Source: Allobosea sp. CRIB-10 (GTDB lineage: Bacteria > Pseudomonadota > Alphaproteobacteria > Rhizobiales > Beijerinckiaceae). From it: a stretch of 64,000 nucleotides of DNA. This document shows positions 26,689 to 36,194 of the stretch, in pieces. The stretch is from contig NZ_FOKP01000015.1 in the NCBI RefSeq assembly GCF_900112185.1, forward strand, positions 1 to 64,000, written 5' to 3'. How positions within the stretch are numbered: the stretch's first letter is position 1; every line of letters starts with the position of its first letter. Made by a program: the position numbers and the translations under genes. The notes below the pieces were generated by a model that had not been told where the DNA came from, did no database searches, and saw only the letters and a list, made by a program, of their open reading frames with translations.

Positions 26689-27147
26689 TTATCCTGCCGC
26701 CTTCTCGATCGCGTCCATGTCGTCGTCGTCGAAGCCGAAATGGTGGCCGATCTCGTGGACGAGCACATGGGTGACGATGGCGCCGAGCGTCTCGTCATGC
26801 TCGGCCCAGTAGTCGAGAATCGGCCGGCGGTAGAGGTGGATGGTATTGGGCATCTGCCCGGTCTGCGGGGCATAGCCCTGCTGCGGCAAGCCGATACCCG
26901 AGAACAGGCCGAGCAGGTCGAAGGGGCTCTCGGCCTCGAGCTCCTTCAGCACGTCGTCCTCGGGGAATTCGGTGATGGTGATGACGAGGTCGGCGCAGAG
27001 CTTACGGAAATCCTCGGGCAGGCGGTCATAGGCCGCCTGCGCCAGGATCTCGAACTCGGCGCCCGAGGGGGCGCGCACGCCGTCCCAGTCGAGGCCCTGC
27101 GAGGCCTCGGCCGAAGCGGTTGTCTTGATAGACGGAACGGAGCCCAT
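26689..27147 (-). CDS. zincin-like metallopeptidase (DUF1025 family)
   Basis: The protein has 152 residues from ATG 27147, which overlaps the stop of the preceding small gene (ATGA). The C-terminal HEIGHHFGFDDDDM is a HExxHxxGxxD zinc-binding motif. The central part (YDRLPEDFRKLCADLVITI and PNTIHLYRRPIL) matches the small minimal-zincin family PF06262. These are cytosolic proteins of unknown substrate, widespread in alphaproteobacteria and often next to leuC/leuD. Confidence 0.88.
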   Translation of the reverse strand: MGSVPSIKTTASAEASQGLDWDGVRAPSGAEFEILAQAAYDRLPEDFRKLCADLVITITEFPEDDVLKELEAESPFDLLGLFSGIGLPQQGYAPQTGQMPNTIHLYRRPILDYWAEHDETLGAIVTHVLVHEIGHHFGFDDDDMDAIEKAAG

Positions 27148-27392
27148 CACCAGATCTTCAGTTGATGCCCGAGCCACCAGGACAGGCCGATGAAGGCGAT
27201 CAGCGAGAGGCCGCGGCCGATCCTGCGGCCCCAGAGCTCGATATTGTCGCCTTCCGGCGCGTCCTTGCCGGCGAAGTGGTCGGCCGCGCGCCCCATCGAG
27301 GAGCCGATGAAGCTCTCATCGTCGCGCTTGACGCGAGCGAGGGCTTCCTTGGCCTCCTTGGCGCGGGCGGCGTCGCGGGGATCGGTGCTCAT
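27147..27392 (-). CDS. small membrane-anchored protein
   Basis: The protein has 81 residues from ATG 27392. It has a charged N-terminal half (KEAKEALARVKRDDESF) and one C-terminal transmembrane helix (GRGLSLIAFIGLSWWLGHQL), so it should be a tail-anchored inner-membrane protein with the N-terminus in the cytoplasm. It is translationally coupled to the metallopeptidase gene and 26 bases from the leuC stop. Function unknown. Confidence 0.75.
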   Translation of the reverse strand: MSTDPRDAARAKEAKEALARVKRDDESFIGSSMGRAADHFAGKDAPEGDNIELWGRRIGRGLSLIAFIGLSWWLGHQLKIW

Positions 27393-27418
27393 GACGTCCT
27401 CCCGCGAACCCGACCGCT

Positions 27419-28837
27419 TCAGCCCAGCGTGCGCACGTCGACGAAGCGGCCGGTCAGGGCCGCCGCCGCTGCCATCGCCGGCGAGACGAGGTGCGTGCGG
27501 CCGCGATAGCCCTGGCGACCCTCGAAATTGCGGTTCGAGGTCGAGGCGGCGCGCTGGCCCGGCTTGAGCTGGTCGGGGTTCATGCCCAGGCACATCGAGC
27601 AGCCCGGCTCGCGCCATTCGAAGCCGGCGGCGATGAAGATCTTGTCCAGACCCTCGGCCTCGGCCTGCTGCTTCACCAGGCCCGAGCCCGGCACGATCAT
27701 GCCGTAATCCAGGCTCTCATGGATCTTCTTGCCCTCGACGATCTTGGCGACGGTGCGCAGGTCCTCGATGCGGCCATTGGTGCAGGAGCCGATCCAGATC
27801 ACGTCGAGCGGGATATCCGTCATCTTGGTGCCTGCCGTCAGGCCCATGTACTCGAGCGCCCGCTTCTTCGAGGCGCGCTTGACCTCGTCCTCGATCTCAT
27901 CGGGATCGGGCACGGCGCCCGTCACCGAGATGACGTCCTCGGGGCTGGTGCCCCAGGAGACGATCGGCGGCAGGTTGGCGGCGTCGAGCCGGACAATGCG
28001 GTCGAAATGCGCACCCTCATCGGTCCGCAGCGTCTCCCAATAGCGCAGCGCCTCGTCCCAGGCGGCACCCTTCGGCGCCTTCGGGCGGTCCTTGAGATAG
28101 GCATAGGCCTTCTCGTCCGGCGCGACCATGCCGGCGCGGGCGCCGCCCTCGATCGACATGTTGCAGACGGTCATGCGGCCTTCCATGGTGAGGCCGCGGA
28201 TGGCCTCGCCCGCGTACTCGATCACCGAGCCGGTGCCGCCGGCGGTGCCGATCTCGCCGATGATGGCGAGGGTGATGTCCTTGGCGCCGACGCCCGGAGC
28301 GGGCTTGCCGTCGACCTGGACCAGCATGTTCTTGGCCTTCTTCTGGATCAGCGTCTGGGTGGCGAGCACATGCTCGACCTCCGAGGTGCCGATGCCATGG
28401 GCAAGAGCTCCAAAAGCCCCGTGCGTCGAGGTGTGGCTGTCACCGCAGACGATCGTCGTGCCGGGCAAGGTGAAGCCCTGCTCGGGGCCGACGATGTGCA
28501 CGATGCCCTGGCGGATATCGAGCTCGTTGAAGTACTCGACGCCGAAATCCCTGGCGTTCTGCGCGAGTGCCTCGACCTGGATCCGGCTTTCCTCTTCCTG
28601 GATGCCCTTGGAGCGGTCGGTGGTCTGGATGTTGTGGTCGACCACGGCCAGCGTCTTGTGCGGGGCATGGACCTTGCGGCCGGTCATGCGCAGGCCCTCG
28701 AAGGCCTGCGGGCTGGTGACCTCATGGACGAGATGGCGGTCGATATAGAGCAGGCAGGTGCCGTCGTCCTGGCGGTCGACGACGTGGTCCTCGAAGATCT
28801 TGTCGTAGAGGGTGGAGGGGGCCTTGGTCGCAGTCAT
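27419..28837 (-). CDS. leuC: 3-isopropylmalate dehydratase large subunit
   Basis: The protein has 472 residues, full length. Iron-sulfur cluster cysteines appear in [13 protein letters not shown] and in [14 protein letters not shown]. The active-site block [21 protein letters not shown] is intact. It forms the isopropylmalate isomerase with LeuD in the cytosol. First of a run of five same-strand genes ending in leuD, with spacings or overlaps small enough for one transcript. Confidence 0.97.
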   Translation of the reverse strand: MTATKAPSTLYDKIFEDHVVDRQDDGTCLLYIDRHLVHEVTSPQAFEGLRMTGRKVHAPHKTLAVVDHNIQTTDRSKGIQEEESRIQVEALAQNARDFGVEYFNELDIRQGIVHIVGPEQGFTLPGTTIVCGDSHTSTHGAFGALAHGIGTSEVEHVLATQTLIQKKAKNMLVQVDGKPAPGVGAKDITLAIIGEIGTAGGTGSVIEYAGEAIRGLTMEGRMTVCNMSIEGGARAGMVAPDEKAYAYLKDRPKAPKGAAWDEALRYWETLRTDEGAHFDRIVRLDAANLPPIVSWGTSPEDVISVTGAVPDPDEIEDEVKRASKKRALEYMGLTAGTKMTDIPLDVIWIGSCTNGRIEDLRTVAKIVEGKKIHESLDYGMIVPGSGLVKQQAEAEGLDKIFIAAGFEWREPGCSMCLGMNPDQLKPGQRAASTSNRNFEGRQGYRGRTHLVSPAMAAAAALTGRFVDVRTLG

Positions 28838-28926
28838 GGCTTCATCGCCTTCGGTATGGAAATCGGTAGCGGCCCATCAGGGCCAACGCGCATCGCAACG
28901 GCCTGTCGCCGGCCGGACGGCCGGTC

Positions 28927-29103
28927 TCAGGCGCAGCTAAGGCCTGCTGCGAGCGAGGCCGTGAAGCGGCCGAAGAAGCGCCAGGGCAGGCGGGCATGGT
29001 CATGCAGCGCGGCGAAGCCCTGGGTGGTCGGAAAACGGCGCAGGTTCAGCGTGCGGCGCATCACGCGCCGGACTTCGCCCCTGTTCTGCCGCTTCACCGT
29101 CAT
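28927..29103 (-). CDS. possible small basic protein upstream of leuC
   Basis: An open frame of 58 residues starts at ATG 29103 and stops 89 bases before leuC. It is Arg-rich (RRVMRRTLNLRRF) with a hydrophobic C-terminus (RFTASLAAGLSCA). It is too short to judge by codon use and has no recognised domain. It is not Leu-rich, so it is not an evident attenuation leader. Confidence 0.3.
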   Translation of the reverse strand: MTVKRQNRGEVRRVMRRTLNLRRFPTTQGFAALHDHARLPWRFFGRFTASLAAGLSCA

Positions 29104-29255
29104 GGCTCGCTTCTACCAGTTCCAAACTGCACGGGCAACGCGACGGCGCTGTCGCAGCGGCAGCCGCGTAGCGCGTTCCGTGCAGGGCTGATATCTAGCG
29201 GCTCCGGGTGCGCTGCGAAAGGGCAGGCTGCGCCGGCAAACGGATCGGTGATGCG

Positions 29256-29654
29256 ATGGCGCGCTTCTTCCCCTTCATGCTGCTGGCGGTCATCGCCTAT
29301 GGCGTCACCGTCGCGGCCATGGGCGTGCCGCTCTCGCGCGAGCTTTTGAACATCGGCCTGCCCTCCGGCACGGCGTTCGTCATGACGGTCAGCGAGCTTC
29401 TGCTAGCGGTCTCGACCATCGTGCTCTTCTTCGAGATCATGAACGCGACCAGCGCGAAGTCGAGCTCGATCCTGAACCATGGCCTGTCCATGGTGGTGTT
29501 TATCGCCTGCGGGCTGATCTTCCTGTTCGTGCCCGGCTTCGGCACCGGCACCTTCGTGATCATCACGCTGATGGCGCTGGTCGACGTGATCGCCGGTTAT
29601 TCGATCAGCATCCTGACGGCGCGGCGCGACATGACCTTTGGCAACAACGAGTAG
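29256..29654 (+). CDS. four-helix integral membrane protein, unknown function
   Basis: The protein has 132 residues from ATG 29256. Four hydrophobic segments (about 4-24, 40-62, 75-95, 97-118) leave little soluble sequence; the only polar stretch is ATSAKSSSILNHG between helices 2 and 3. I do not recognise a family. It stops eight bases before the convergent kynA gene. Confidence 0.75.
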   Translation: MARFFPFMLLAVIAYGVTVAAMGVPLSRELLNIGLPSGTAFVMTVSELLLAVSTIVLFFEIMNATSAKSSSILNHGLSMVVFIACGLIFLFVPGFGTGTFVIITLMALVDVIAGYSISILTARRDMTFGNNE

Positions 29655-29661
29655 GTGCGCC

Positions 29662-30510
29662 TCACAGTTCGCTGCGCAGCTGCCAGAGCTCCGGGAAGAA
29701 CGAGCGCTCCAGCGCCGTCCGCAGGAACTTCACGCCGCTGGAGCCGCCGGTGCCCTGCTTGAAGCCGATGATGCGCTCGACCGTCTTCATGTGGCGGAAG
29801 CGCCATTGCTGGAACTGGTCCTCGACGTCGACCAGCTCCTCGGCGAGCTCATAGAGATCGAAGTATTGATGCGTGTCGCGGTAGATCGAAAGCCACGCCG
29901 CCTTCACCGCCTCGTTCGCGACATGCGGCTGGCTCCAGTCGCGTTCGACGCACTCGGCCGGAACCGGCAGGCCGCGGCGGGCGAGCAGCCGTAGCGCCTC
30001 GTCATAGAGGCTCGGTGCATTCAGCAGGTCCTGGAGATGGGCATGGTGCTCCGGGTGATGCTTGTGCATCGCCGCCATGCGCGGATCCTTGGCGCCGAGG
30101 CGGAATTCGAGGGCTCGGTACTGATAGGACTGGAAGCCCGAGGACTGGCCGAGCGCATCGCGGAAAGCGAGATAGTCTGATGGAGTCATGGTCGAGAGCA
30201 CGTCCCAGGCGGTGACGAGCTGCGCCTGGATGCGCGAGACCCGCGCCAGCGACTTGAAGGCCGGCTGCAGTTCGTCGGCGCGGATCGCGGCGATGGCGCC
30301 GTCGAGCTCATGCGCGGCGAGCTTCAGCCAGAGCTCCTGCACTTGATGGATGGTGATGAACAGCAATTCGTCGGGCGCGTCGCTCAGCGGCTCCTGCGCC
30401 GCGAGCAGCAGGTCGAGGCCGAGATAGGAGCCGTAATCCATCCGCTCCTTGAAATCGGTCTGCATGCCCGGCTCGATCCGGCTCTGATGGTCGCCCGTCC
30501 CGCTGGTCAT
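29662..30510 (-). CDS. kynA: tryptophan 2,3-dioxygenase
   Basis: The protein has 282 residues. It includes [19 protein letters not shown] and [14 protein letters not shown], with His55 as the substrate-interacting histidine, and [20 protein letters not shown] with His240 as the expected haem ligand. It oxidises L-tryptophan to N-formylkynurenine in the cytosol. It is divergent from a kynureninase-like gene, so the two catabolic steps are probably co-regulated. No kynurenine formamidase gene is present in the window. Confidence 0.96.
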   Translation of the reverse strand: MTSGTGDHQSRIEPGMQTDFKERMDYGSYLGLDLLLAAQEPLSDAPDELLFITIHQVQELWLKLAAHELDGAIAAIRADELQPAFKSLARVSRIQAQLVTAWDVLSTMTPSDYLAFRDALGQSSGFQSYQYRALEFRLGAKDPRMAAMHKHHPEHHAHLQDLLNAPSLYDEALRLLARRGLPVPAECVERDWSQPHVANEAVKAAWLSIYRDTHQYFDLYELAEELVDVEDQFQQWRFRHMKTVERIIGFKQGTGGSSGVKFLRTALERSFFPELWQLRSEL

Positions 30511-30557
30511 GATGCCGCCCTCGCTCGCCTCGCGCCTTGACTGGAGAGAGGCGCAAG

Positions 30558-30577
30558 ATATTTTAAGCTTAAAGTAT
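30558..30577. promoter_or_regulatory. palindromic operator between kynA and kynureninase
   Basis: A perfect 12-base palindrome, TTTAAGCTTAAA (30562-30573), extends to 20 bases with one mismatched pair. It is AT-rich in a GC-rich context and lies about 48 bases from kynA and 31 bases from the divergent gene. That placement suits a shared repressor of the MarR or Lrp type (inference); no such regulator gene is adjacent. Confidence 0.65.
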
Positions 30578-30607
30578 TTTGCCGGTTGGGCAAGGCTGCG
30601 GAGCGCG

Positions 30608-31822
30608 ATGATGGACCAGATGACGAAGGTTCCTGCAAGGCTCGGCCGCCCGCCCTTCGACCTCTCGGTCGAGTTCTCACGCTTCCGCCAGAACTGGCCT
30701 TCGAGCCTGCATTTCGCCGCCCACAGCCATCATTTCTGGCCGGACGCCACCCGCGAGGCGCATTTGCGCGCCTGGGACGATGCCGCCCGCCTCATCGACG
30801 GCAAATGGCAGGAGGTGCTGGGTCCGGTCTGGCGGAAGGTCGCGCAGGGCGTGGCGCGGCATCTCAACCTGCCCGGGATCGATGGGCTGGTTCCGGCCAA
30901 CAACACACACGAATTCGTCAATCGTCTGCTCTCCTGCCTGCCGCGTGAGCGCAAGCCGCGCATCCTGACCAGCGATGCCGAGTTCCACTCCTTCCGGCGC
31001 CAGATCGAACGGCTCGCCGAGGACGGGTTGATCGAGCTCACCGTCGTACCGGCCGAGCCCTTCGCCGGCCTGACCGAGCGGTTGGTCGCCGCGGCGCAGC
31101 AAGGCCCCGGTCCCGACATGGTCTTCGTCAGCCAGGTCCATTTCAACTCAGGCTATGCGCTGACCGATCTGGAAACCCTGGTCGAGGGCGTCGCTGCACC
31201 CGGGCGGCTCGTCGTCATCGATGGCTATCACGGCTTCCTGGCGCGGCCGACCGATCTCTCCGCCATCGCCGACAAGGCCTTCTACATCGCCGGCGGCTAC
31301 AAATACGCCATGTCCGGCGAGGGCGCCTGCTTCATGCACTGCCCGCCCGGTTTCGCCATGCGGCCGCGCGACACCGGCTGGTACGCCTCCTTCGGCGCGC
31401 TCTCGGGCGCGCAGGGCGAGGTCGGCTATGCCGAAAATGGCTGGCGCTTCATGGGCGCGACCTTCGATCCTTCCGGCCTCTACCGCATGGGCGCGATGTT
31501 CGACTGGCTGGATGCCAAGGGCCTCGACGTTGCTGCGATCCACGCCCACGCCCACGCCTTGCAGGCGATCTTCGCCGAGGGCTTGGCGCGGCAGCCCTGC
31601 GGCGTGCTCGCCCTAGAGAACCTGGTCGTGCCCTTGAGCGAGCCGGCGCGCGGCAACTTCCTGACCTTCCGCCATGCCGATGCGGCTGAGTGGCATGAGA
31701 AGCTGAAGCAGGCCGGCATCACCGTCGATCTGCGCGGCGATCGTTTGCGGGTCGGCTTCGGGCTCTATCAGACGGAAGCCGATGTGAAGCTGCTGCTGGA
31801 GCGGCTACTGACGTTGGGTTAG
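30608..31822 (+). CDS. class V aminotransferase-fold PLP enzyme, probable kynureninase
   Basis: The protein has 404 residues from ATG 30608 (ATG 30611 is equally possible). It is a fold type I, class V PLP enzyme with [11 protein letters not shown] near 170, VIDGYHGF near 205 and the PLP lysine in [16 protein letters not shown] near 232. Divergence from kynA and the shared palindrome point to kynureninase, cleaving kynurenine to anthranilate and alanine. It is not a close match to classical KynU by motif, so another class V lyase remains possible. Confidence 0.72.
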   Translation: MMDQMTKVPARLGRPPFDLSVEFSRFRQNWPSSLHFAAHSHHFWPDATREAHLRAWDDAARLIDGKWQEVLGPVWRKVAQGVARHLNLPGIDGLVPANNTHEFVNRLLSCLPRERKPRILTSDAEFHSFRRQIERLAEDGLIELTVVPAEPFAGLTERLVAAAQQGPGPDMVFVSQVHFNSGYALTDLETLVEGVAAPGRLVVIDGYHGFLARPTDLSAIADKAFYIAGGYKYAMSGEGACFMHCPPGFAMRPRDTGWYASFGALSGAQGEVGYAENGWRFMGATFDPSGLYRMGAMFDWLDAKGLDVAAIHAHAHALQAIFAEGLARQPCGVLALENLVVPLSEPARGNFLTFRHADAAEWHEKLKQAGITVDLRGDRLRVGFGLYQTEADVKLLLERLLTLG

Positions 31823-31878
31823 GCTCCGCTTCCGATCAGCCATTGTGTGCTGGTCGATCGAACGGACGGAGCTGACAC

Positions 31879-32292
31879 ATGAAGACGCTGCCGGGCCTGG
31901 TGATCGCTGCCGCTCTCGCTTCCCTCGCTCCCGCCATCGCCCAGGCGCCCCGGAAAGCCGTTGCCTCTCCGGCCGTGCAGCAGGAGTTCAGCGACTTCAT
32001 CGGAAAGTTCCGCGCGGCGCTGAAGGCCAATGATCCGGCCGCCGTCGCCGCCATGACGAAGCTGCCCTATATGGGCGATGCTTCCATCGCCGACGCCGCG
32101 CAGTTCCGCGCCAAGGCCTGGCCGAGCGATTTCAACGCGAAGAACCGCGCCTGCCTGCAGCGCACCAAGCCGGTCTATGACCGCGATGGCGCCAGGAACG
32201 AGGTCTACGCCATCGCCTGCGGCGGCAGCATCTTCACCTTCACTAGGACATCGGCCGGCTTCCAGCTCACGGATGTCGATGTCGCCGACTGA
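31879..32292 (+). CDS. small exported protein of unknown function
   Basis: The protein has 137 residues. The signal peptide covers about 1-22 (LVIAAALASLAPAIAQA). The mature domain resembles NTF2-like fold proteins in pattern (FIGKFRAALKANDPAAVAAM near 40), with two cysteines (ACLQRTK and AIACGG) that could form a disulfide. Probably periplasmic. It is 56 bases after the kynureninase-like gene and convergent with the efflux operon. Confidence 0.7.
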   Translation: MKTLPGLVIAAALASLAPAIAQAPRKAVASPAVQQEFSDFIGKFRAALKANDPAAVAAMTKLPYMGDASIADAAQFRAKAWPSDFNAKNRACLQRTKPVYDRDGARNEVYAIACGGSIFTFTRTSAGFQLTDVDVAD

Positions 32293-32312
32293 GCGGCGAC
32301 ATCGAATAATCG

Positions 32313-33353
32313 TCAGCGCTGCGCGGTGTCGACGCTGACCACCACCGACATCCCCGGCGAAAGCCGCTCCGCCAGCTCCTGACCGGGATCGATCGCGATG
32401 CGCACCGGCACGCGCTGGGCGATCTTCACGAAATTGCCGGTGGCGTTCTCCGGCCGGATCACGCTGAACTCCGAGCCGGCGGCCGGGGAGAAGCGCTCGA
32501 TCGTGCCCGTCAGCCTGGCATGGCGCAGGGCATCGACGGTGAAGGAGACCTTCTGGCCAACGCGCATGCCGGGCAATTGCGTCTCCTTGAAATTGGCGAT
32601 CACCCAGACCTGGCTCGGCACCAGCGCCATCAATTGCGTGCCGGCCGAGACGTATTGGCCGAGCCGGGCCGAGACCTCGCCGAGGCGCCCGTCCTGCGGC
32701 GCGGGGATACGGGTGTTCTGCAGGTCGATCTCGGCGAGATGCACCGCCGCTTCCGCGCCCTGCACCGCCGCTTCGAGCGATGCCTTGTTGACGATCGCGC
32801 TCTGCACGTCCTGGCGGGAGACGTCGACGGCGGCATGGCTCGCCGCCAGCCCGGCCTTGGCCTGGTCGAGCGCCTGCAGGCTCTGGTCGGCATTGGTCTG
32901 GTTGACGACGCCGCGCTCGCGCAGCGGCTCGATCCGACCCCAATTGGCCTCCGCCGTGCGCAAGGCGGCTTCCGCGCTGGCGACATTGGCCTCGCTGGCG
33001 CGCTGGCGTGCCTCGGCGGCGTGGCGGGCCTGTTCGGAATTGGCGAGCGCTGCTCGCTGGGCGGCGAGGCTGGCGCGGGCCTGGTCCAGCCGCTGCTGGA
33101 AGATGCGCTCGTCGATCCGGACGAGGAGCTGACCCTGCCTCACCGTGGCGAAATCCTGCACGGCCACCTCGGCGATATAGCCGGCGAGCTGCGGCGCGAT
33201 CACCGTGACCTGGCCGCGGATATAGGCGTTCTCGGTGGTCTCGATCGCGCTGGCGAAGGGCGGCAGCCGCCATGCGTAGAGGATGATGCCGATGCCGGCG
33301 AGGCCGACGGCGAGGGCGACATAGGTCGAGACGGAGCGAAAGATGCGGGTCAT
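32313..33353 (-). CDS. HlyD/EmrA-type membrane fusion protein
   Basis: The protein has 346 residues. One N-terminal membrane anchor (about 12-30), a biotinyl-lipoyl-like half (ENAYIRGQVTVIAPQLAGYI), a long alpha-hairpin coiled coil (about 85-190) and the returning half (RIPAPQDGRLGEVSARLGQY) are in the canonical order. It links the inner-membrane MFS pump to an outer-membrane channel. It overlaps the upstream pump gene by four bases, the last gene of a marR-pump-adaptor operon. Confidence 0.92.
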   Translation of the reverse strand: MTRIFRSVSTYVALAVGLAGIGIILYAWRLPPFASAIETTENAYIRGQVTVIAPQLAGYIAEVAVQDFATVRQGQLLVRIDERIFQQRLDQARASLAAQRAALANSEQARHAAEARQRASEANVASAEAALRTAEANWGRIEPLRERGVVNQTNADQSLQALDQAKAGLAASHAAVDVSRQDVQSAIVNKASLEAAVQGAEAAVHLAEIDLQNTRIPAPQDGRLGEVSARLGQYVSAGTQLMALVPSQVWVIANFKETQLPGMRVGQKVSFTVDALRHARLTGTIERFSPAAGSEFSVIRPENATGNFVKIAQRVPVRIAIDPGQELAERLSPGMSVVVSVDTAQR

Positions 33354-34993
33354 GGCTGGGGCGCAGGGGCAGGGGTGGCGGCATGAGCGGCGACGCGTTC
33401 GCGCCAGCGCAGGATGGCGAGATGGGCGAAGAGGCCGATGAGCGCGCTGCCGGCGATCACGGCTATCAGCAGGAAGGCGTCGTTATAGGCGAGCACGGTC
33501 GCTTCCCGGATCGCCTGCTGGGCGAGCAGGGTGACGCCCTCGGCTCGCGTCAGTCCGGCGTCGGTCAGCATATGGCCATAGGTGCCGGCGAGCTCCTGGA
33601 TGCGCTGGGCAACGAGCGGGTCAGCCAGCGAGAAATGCTCGGCTAGCTGGCTGTAATGGAAGCTGGTCCGGAGCGTGATGAAGCTGCCGAACAGGGCCGA
33701 GCCGAGCAGGCCGCCAATGCTCTGGGTGAACAGGAAGATCACGAAGAAGCTGAGGATGTAGACCGGGCCGCGTGCGAGCGCCGGGGCAAGGCCCTGCCTC
33801 ATGGCGGTCGGCAGGAACAGGGTGGAGCCATAGGCCACCAGCGCCTGGCTCAGATGGATGTCGTGCGGGCGGGTCAGGCTCGTGGCGTTGCTGTCGAGGA
33901 TGGCGCCGGTCATGACGCAGATCAGCGCGGCCGCGTAGAAGGCATTCTCCCGGCCGGGACGCAAGAGCGCCGCGCAGGTGAAGCCGCCGGCCAGGATCGC
34001 TGCCAGGATCACGCCGTAGAGCGGCAGGGTCTGCTCGTTCTGGAGGCCGAGCGCCTGGAAGAAGTTGGAGGCTCCGACCGTCTGCTCGGCCAGCACGACG
34101 CGGAAGAGCAGCAGCACGGTAGCATAATGCAGCGTCGCCGGGCTGGTCAGCCAGCGTATGTCGATCAGCGGGCTCGGCCGGTGCAATTCGATGATCGCCG
34201 CCAGCGTCAGGCAGAGGATCGCACCGGCGAAGAGCCCGCCGAGCCAGGGCGCCTCCAGCCACCAGTAGATCCGCCCGAGCGAGAGCGCGACGGCGATGGC
34301 GCCGAAGCCGAGCGCGATCAGGAGGTAGCTCACGCCGTCGAGCGGGCCGATCACCTTGACCCGAGGCGGTGTCGTCAGGGGCAGGGCGTAGACCAGGCCG
34401 AAGGCGACCAGCGCCAGCCCCATCTCGAACAGGGTCAGGCCATGGAAGCCGCCGATCTCGAGCAGGCTCGGCGACAGCAGCCGCGTGATCGGAATACCGA
34501 GTGTGGTGTTGGTCAGCGCCAGCGACAGGCCGACAGTGAGCTTGTGCTGCGGCTGCAGCGGCTCGATCATGTAGAGGAAGGCGAGCGAGGACAGCGGCGC
34601 TGCTGCGATGCCGCTCATGAAGCGCACCACCAGCGCCGATTGCAGGTCGTGCACGAAGAAATTGAGCAGGGCTGCGACCACGAAGCCGGCGATGCTGATC
34701 TCGGCGAAATTCCGCAGGCCGTACTGCATCCTGATCTTGATCAGGGCGATCGAGAGCGAGACGTTCGGCGCCAGATAGGCGGCGATCAGCCAGTTGGTCT
34801 CGGCGACTGTGGCGCTGAGATCGCCCTGGATCTGATAGACATTGGTCGTGACGAGATTGGCGCCGACCTGCTGGGTCATCGCCAGCATGGTCGAGGCCAG
34901 CATGTAAGCCAGCGCTCGTCCCCGGCTCATGCCCGTGGCTGCAGACGGCGGCGGTGGCGGCGCGGCTTCAGGAGCGGGGGAGGACGCGTTCAT
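33350..34993 (-). CDS. MFS multidrug transporter, DHA2 (EmrB-like), 14 TM
   Basis: The protein has 547 residues. It has about 14 hydrophobic segments and a Pro-rich start (EAAPPPPPSAATG). The segments TNWLIAAYLAPNVSLSIALI and the loop FVHDLQSALVVRFMSGIAAAP resemble the EmrB/DHA2 pattern. With the adaptor encoded downstream it should export hydrophobic toxic compounds. The outer-membrane partner is not in the window. It overlaps both operon neighbours by four bases. Confidence 0.9.
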   Translation of the reverse strand: MNASSPAPEAAPPPPPSAATGMSRGRALAYMLASTMLAMTQQVGANLVTTNVYQIQGDLSATVAETNWLIAAYLAPNVSLSIALIKIRMQYGLRNFAEISIAGFVVAALLNFFVHDLQSALVVRFMSGIAAAPLSSLAFLYMIEPLQPQHKLTVGLSLALTNTTLGIPITRLLSPSLLEIGGFHGLTLFEMGLALVAFGLVYALPLTTPPRVKVIGPLDGVSYLLIALGFGAIAVALSLGRIYWWLEAPWLGGLFAGAILCLTLAAIIELHRPSPLIDIRWLTSPATLHYATVLLLFRVVLAEQTVGASNFFQALGLQNEQTLPLYGVILAAILAGGFTCAALLRPGRENAFYAAALICVMTGAILDSNATSLTRPHDIHLSQALVAYGSTLFLPTAMRQGLAPALARGPVYILSFFVIFLFTQSIGGLLGSALFGSFITLRTSFHYSQLAEHFSLADPLVAQRIQELAGTYGHMLTDAGLTRAEGVTLLAQQAIREATVLAYNDAFLLIAVIAGSALIGLFAHLAILRWRERVAAHAATPAPAPQP

Positions 34994-35448
34994 CCGGCCG
35001 CCCCACGATTGGCGGCGATGTTCCGCGACATCCGGGCGAGCACGCGCAGGGCGATCTCGAGCTCCTCCCTATCGATCCCGTCGAGCACATCGGCACGCAA
35101 TTCGGTCAGGAACGCAAGGATGTCCTCGGCCTGGGCGCGCGCGGCCGGCGTCAGGAACACCCGCCGGGCCCGCCGGTCGCCAGGGGCGGCGCGGCGCTCG
35201 ATCATGCCGGTGCGTTCGAGCCCGTCGAGCAGGCGCACCAGTGTCGGCTGTTCGATGTCGAGCAGCCCGGCGAGATCGGACTGGATCGGCCCGTCGGCCT
35301 TGGCGAGCTGCATCAGCAGGCGGGCCCGCGAGAGCGTCAGCCCCATGTCGCGGGCGCGCTCGTCGACCAGCGCCCTGAGCTTGCGATTGGCGGAGGCCAG
35401 CTCGGCGGTGAAGGCGGCTTGAAGCTCCGAGGAGTCCATAGCGTTCAT
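34990..35448 (-). CDS. MarR family repressor of the efflux operon
   Basis: The protein has 152 residues. The winged helix spans about 45-110: LSRARLLMQLAKADGPIQSD, LAGLLDIEQPTLVRLLDGLE (recognition helix) and the wing RRAAPGDRRARRVFLT, where the DRRA-R pattern is the MarR hallmark. It is the first gene of the efflux operon, so ligand-relieved autorepression is expected. Two TAGC/GCTA motifs upstream are candidate binding sites. Confidence 0.92.
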   Translation of the reverse strand: MNAMDSSELQAAFTAELASANRKLRALVDERARDMGLTLSRARLLMQLAKADGPIQSDLAGLLDIEQPTLVRLLDGLERTGMIERRAAPGDRRARRVFLTPAARAQAEDILAFLTELRADVLDGIDREELEIALRVLARMSRNIAANRGAAG

Positions 35449-35453
35449 ATAGG

Positions 35454-35488
35454 TAGCTTGCTAATGATATGCTGACATAGCAATGCTA
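35454..35488. promoter_or_regulatory. candidate MarR operators
   Basis: Two short inverted repeats lie just upstream of the marR start: TAGCTTGCTA (35454-35463) and TAGCAATGCTA (35478-35488), with centres about 24-25 bases apart. They lie in an AT-rich stretch that probably also holds the promoter. Confidence 0.5.
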
Positions 35489-35572
35489 GAGGCGCATTAC
35501 AAGTTCCAATTCTGTCCTCTGATATGCGTTTTAGGAATGTGATGCGTGGCGGCTTGCGTTGGCGCAGGCAAC

Positions 35573-35599
35573 AAAAAAACGCGGCCCGAAGGCCGCGTT
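35573..35599 (-). terminator. rplS: rho-independent terminator after rplS
   Basis: Read on the minus strand, AACGCGGCC-TTCG-GGCCGCGTT forms a 9-bp stem with a stable TTCG tetraloop, followed by a run of seven T-equivalents (35573-35579 on the plus strand are A). It begins 29 bases past the rplS stop. The strongest terminator in the window. Confidence 0.92.
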
Positions 35600-35627
35600 C
35601 CTGAAACCTTGGAAAAGGAAGAGCGGC

Positions 35628-36020
35628 TTACTTGCCCTTGCTCTCGCCCTTGGCCGGCTTGGCATCGACGCGCTCGGCGATACGGGCCGACTTGCCGCGG
35701 CGATCGCGCAGGTAATACAGCTTGGCGCGGCGCACCTTGCCCTTGCGGACGACCTTGATCGAGTCGAGGTTCGGCGAATACAGCGGGAAGACGCGCTCGA
35801 CGCCCTCGCCATAGGAAATCTTGCGGACGGTGAAGCTCTCGTTGAGGCCGCCGCCATTGCGGGCGATCACGACGCCTTCATAGGCCTGGACGCGGCTGCG
35901 CTCGCCTTCCTTGACCTTGACGTTGACCTGCACGGTGTCGCCGGGCTGGAAATGCGGGATTTCCTTGCTCTCGGCGAGCTTGGCGATCTGCTCTTTGTCG
36001 AGCTGCTCGATGATGTTCAT
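35628..36020 (-). CDS. rplS: 50S ribosomal protein L19
   Basis: The protein has 130 residues from ATG 36020 ([20 protein letters not shown]). Conserved features include [41 protein letters not shown], the [20 protein letters not shown] block and [19 protein letters not shown] basic C-terminal tail follows. L19 normally lies just after trmD; here trmD is 19 kb away on the opposite strand. Confidence 0.97.
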   Translation of the reverse strand: MNIIEQLDKEQIAKLAESKEIPHFQPGDTVQVNVKVKEGERSRVQAYEGVVIARNGGGLNESFTVRKISYGEGVERVFPLYSPNLDSIKVVRKGKVRRAKLYYLRDRRGKSARIAERVDAKPAKGESKGK

Positions 36021-36194
36021 GGTCTTCTCCATGGCCGTGTTCGCGCGGGTAGCGCGGGCTTTCGGCTCGCTGTTTTCAGTTGAGGGCGTGGCCATACAGC
36101 AGGGCGGCGGGTTTGTCGAGACGCTGCGGCGGTCGCGCCGGGCCAGTTCCCTGTCATCTTGCGCATTGTCGCCGGCAGGGCCACGAGATTCAGC

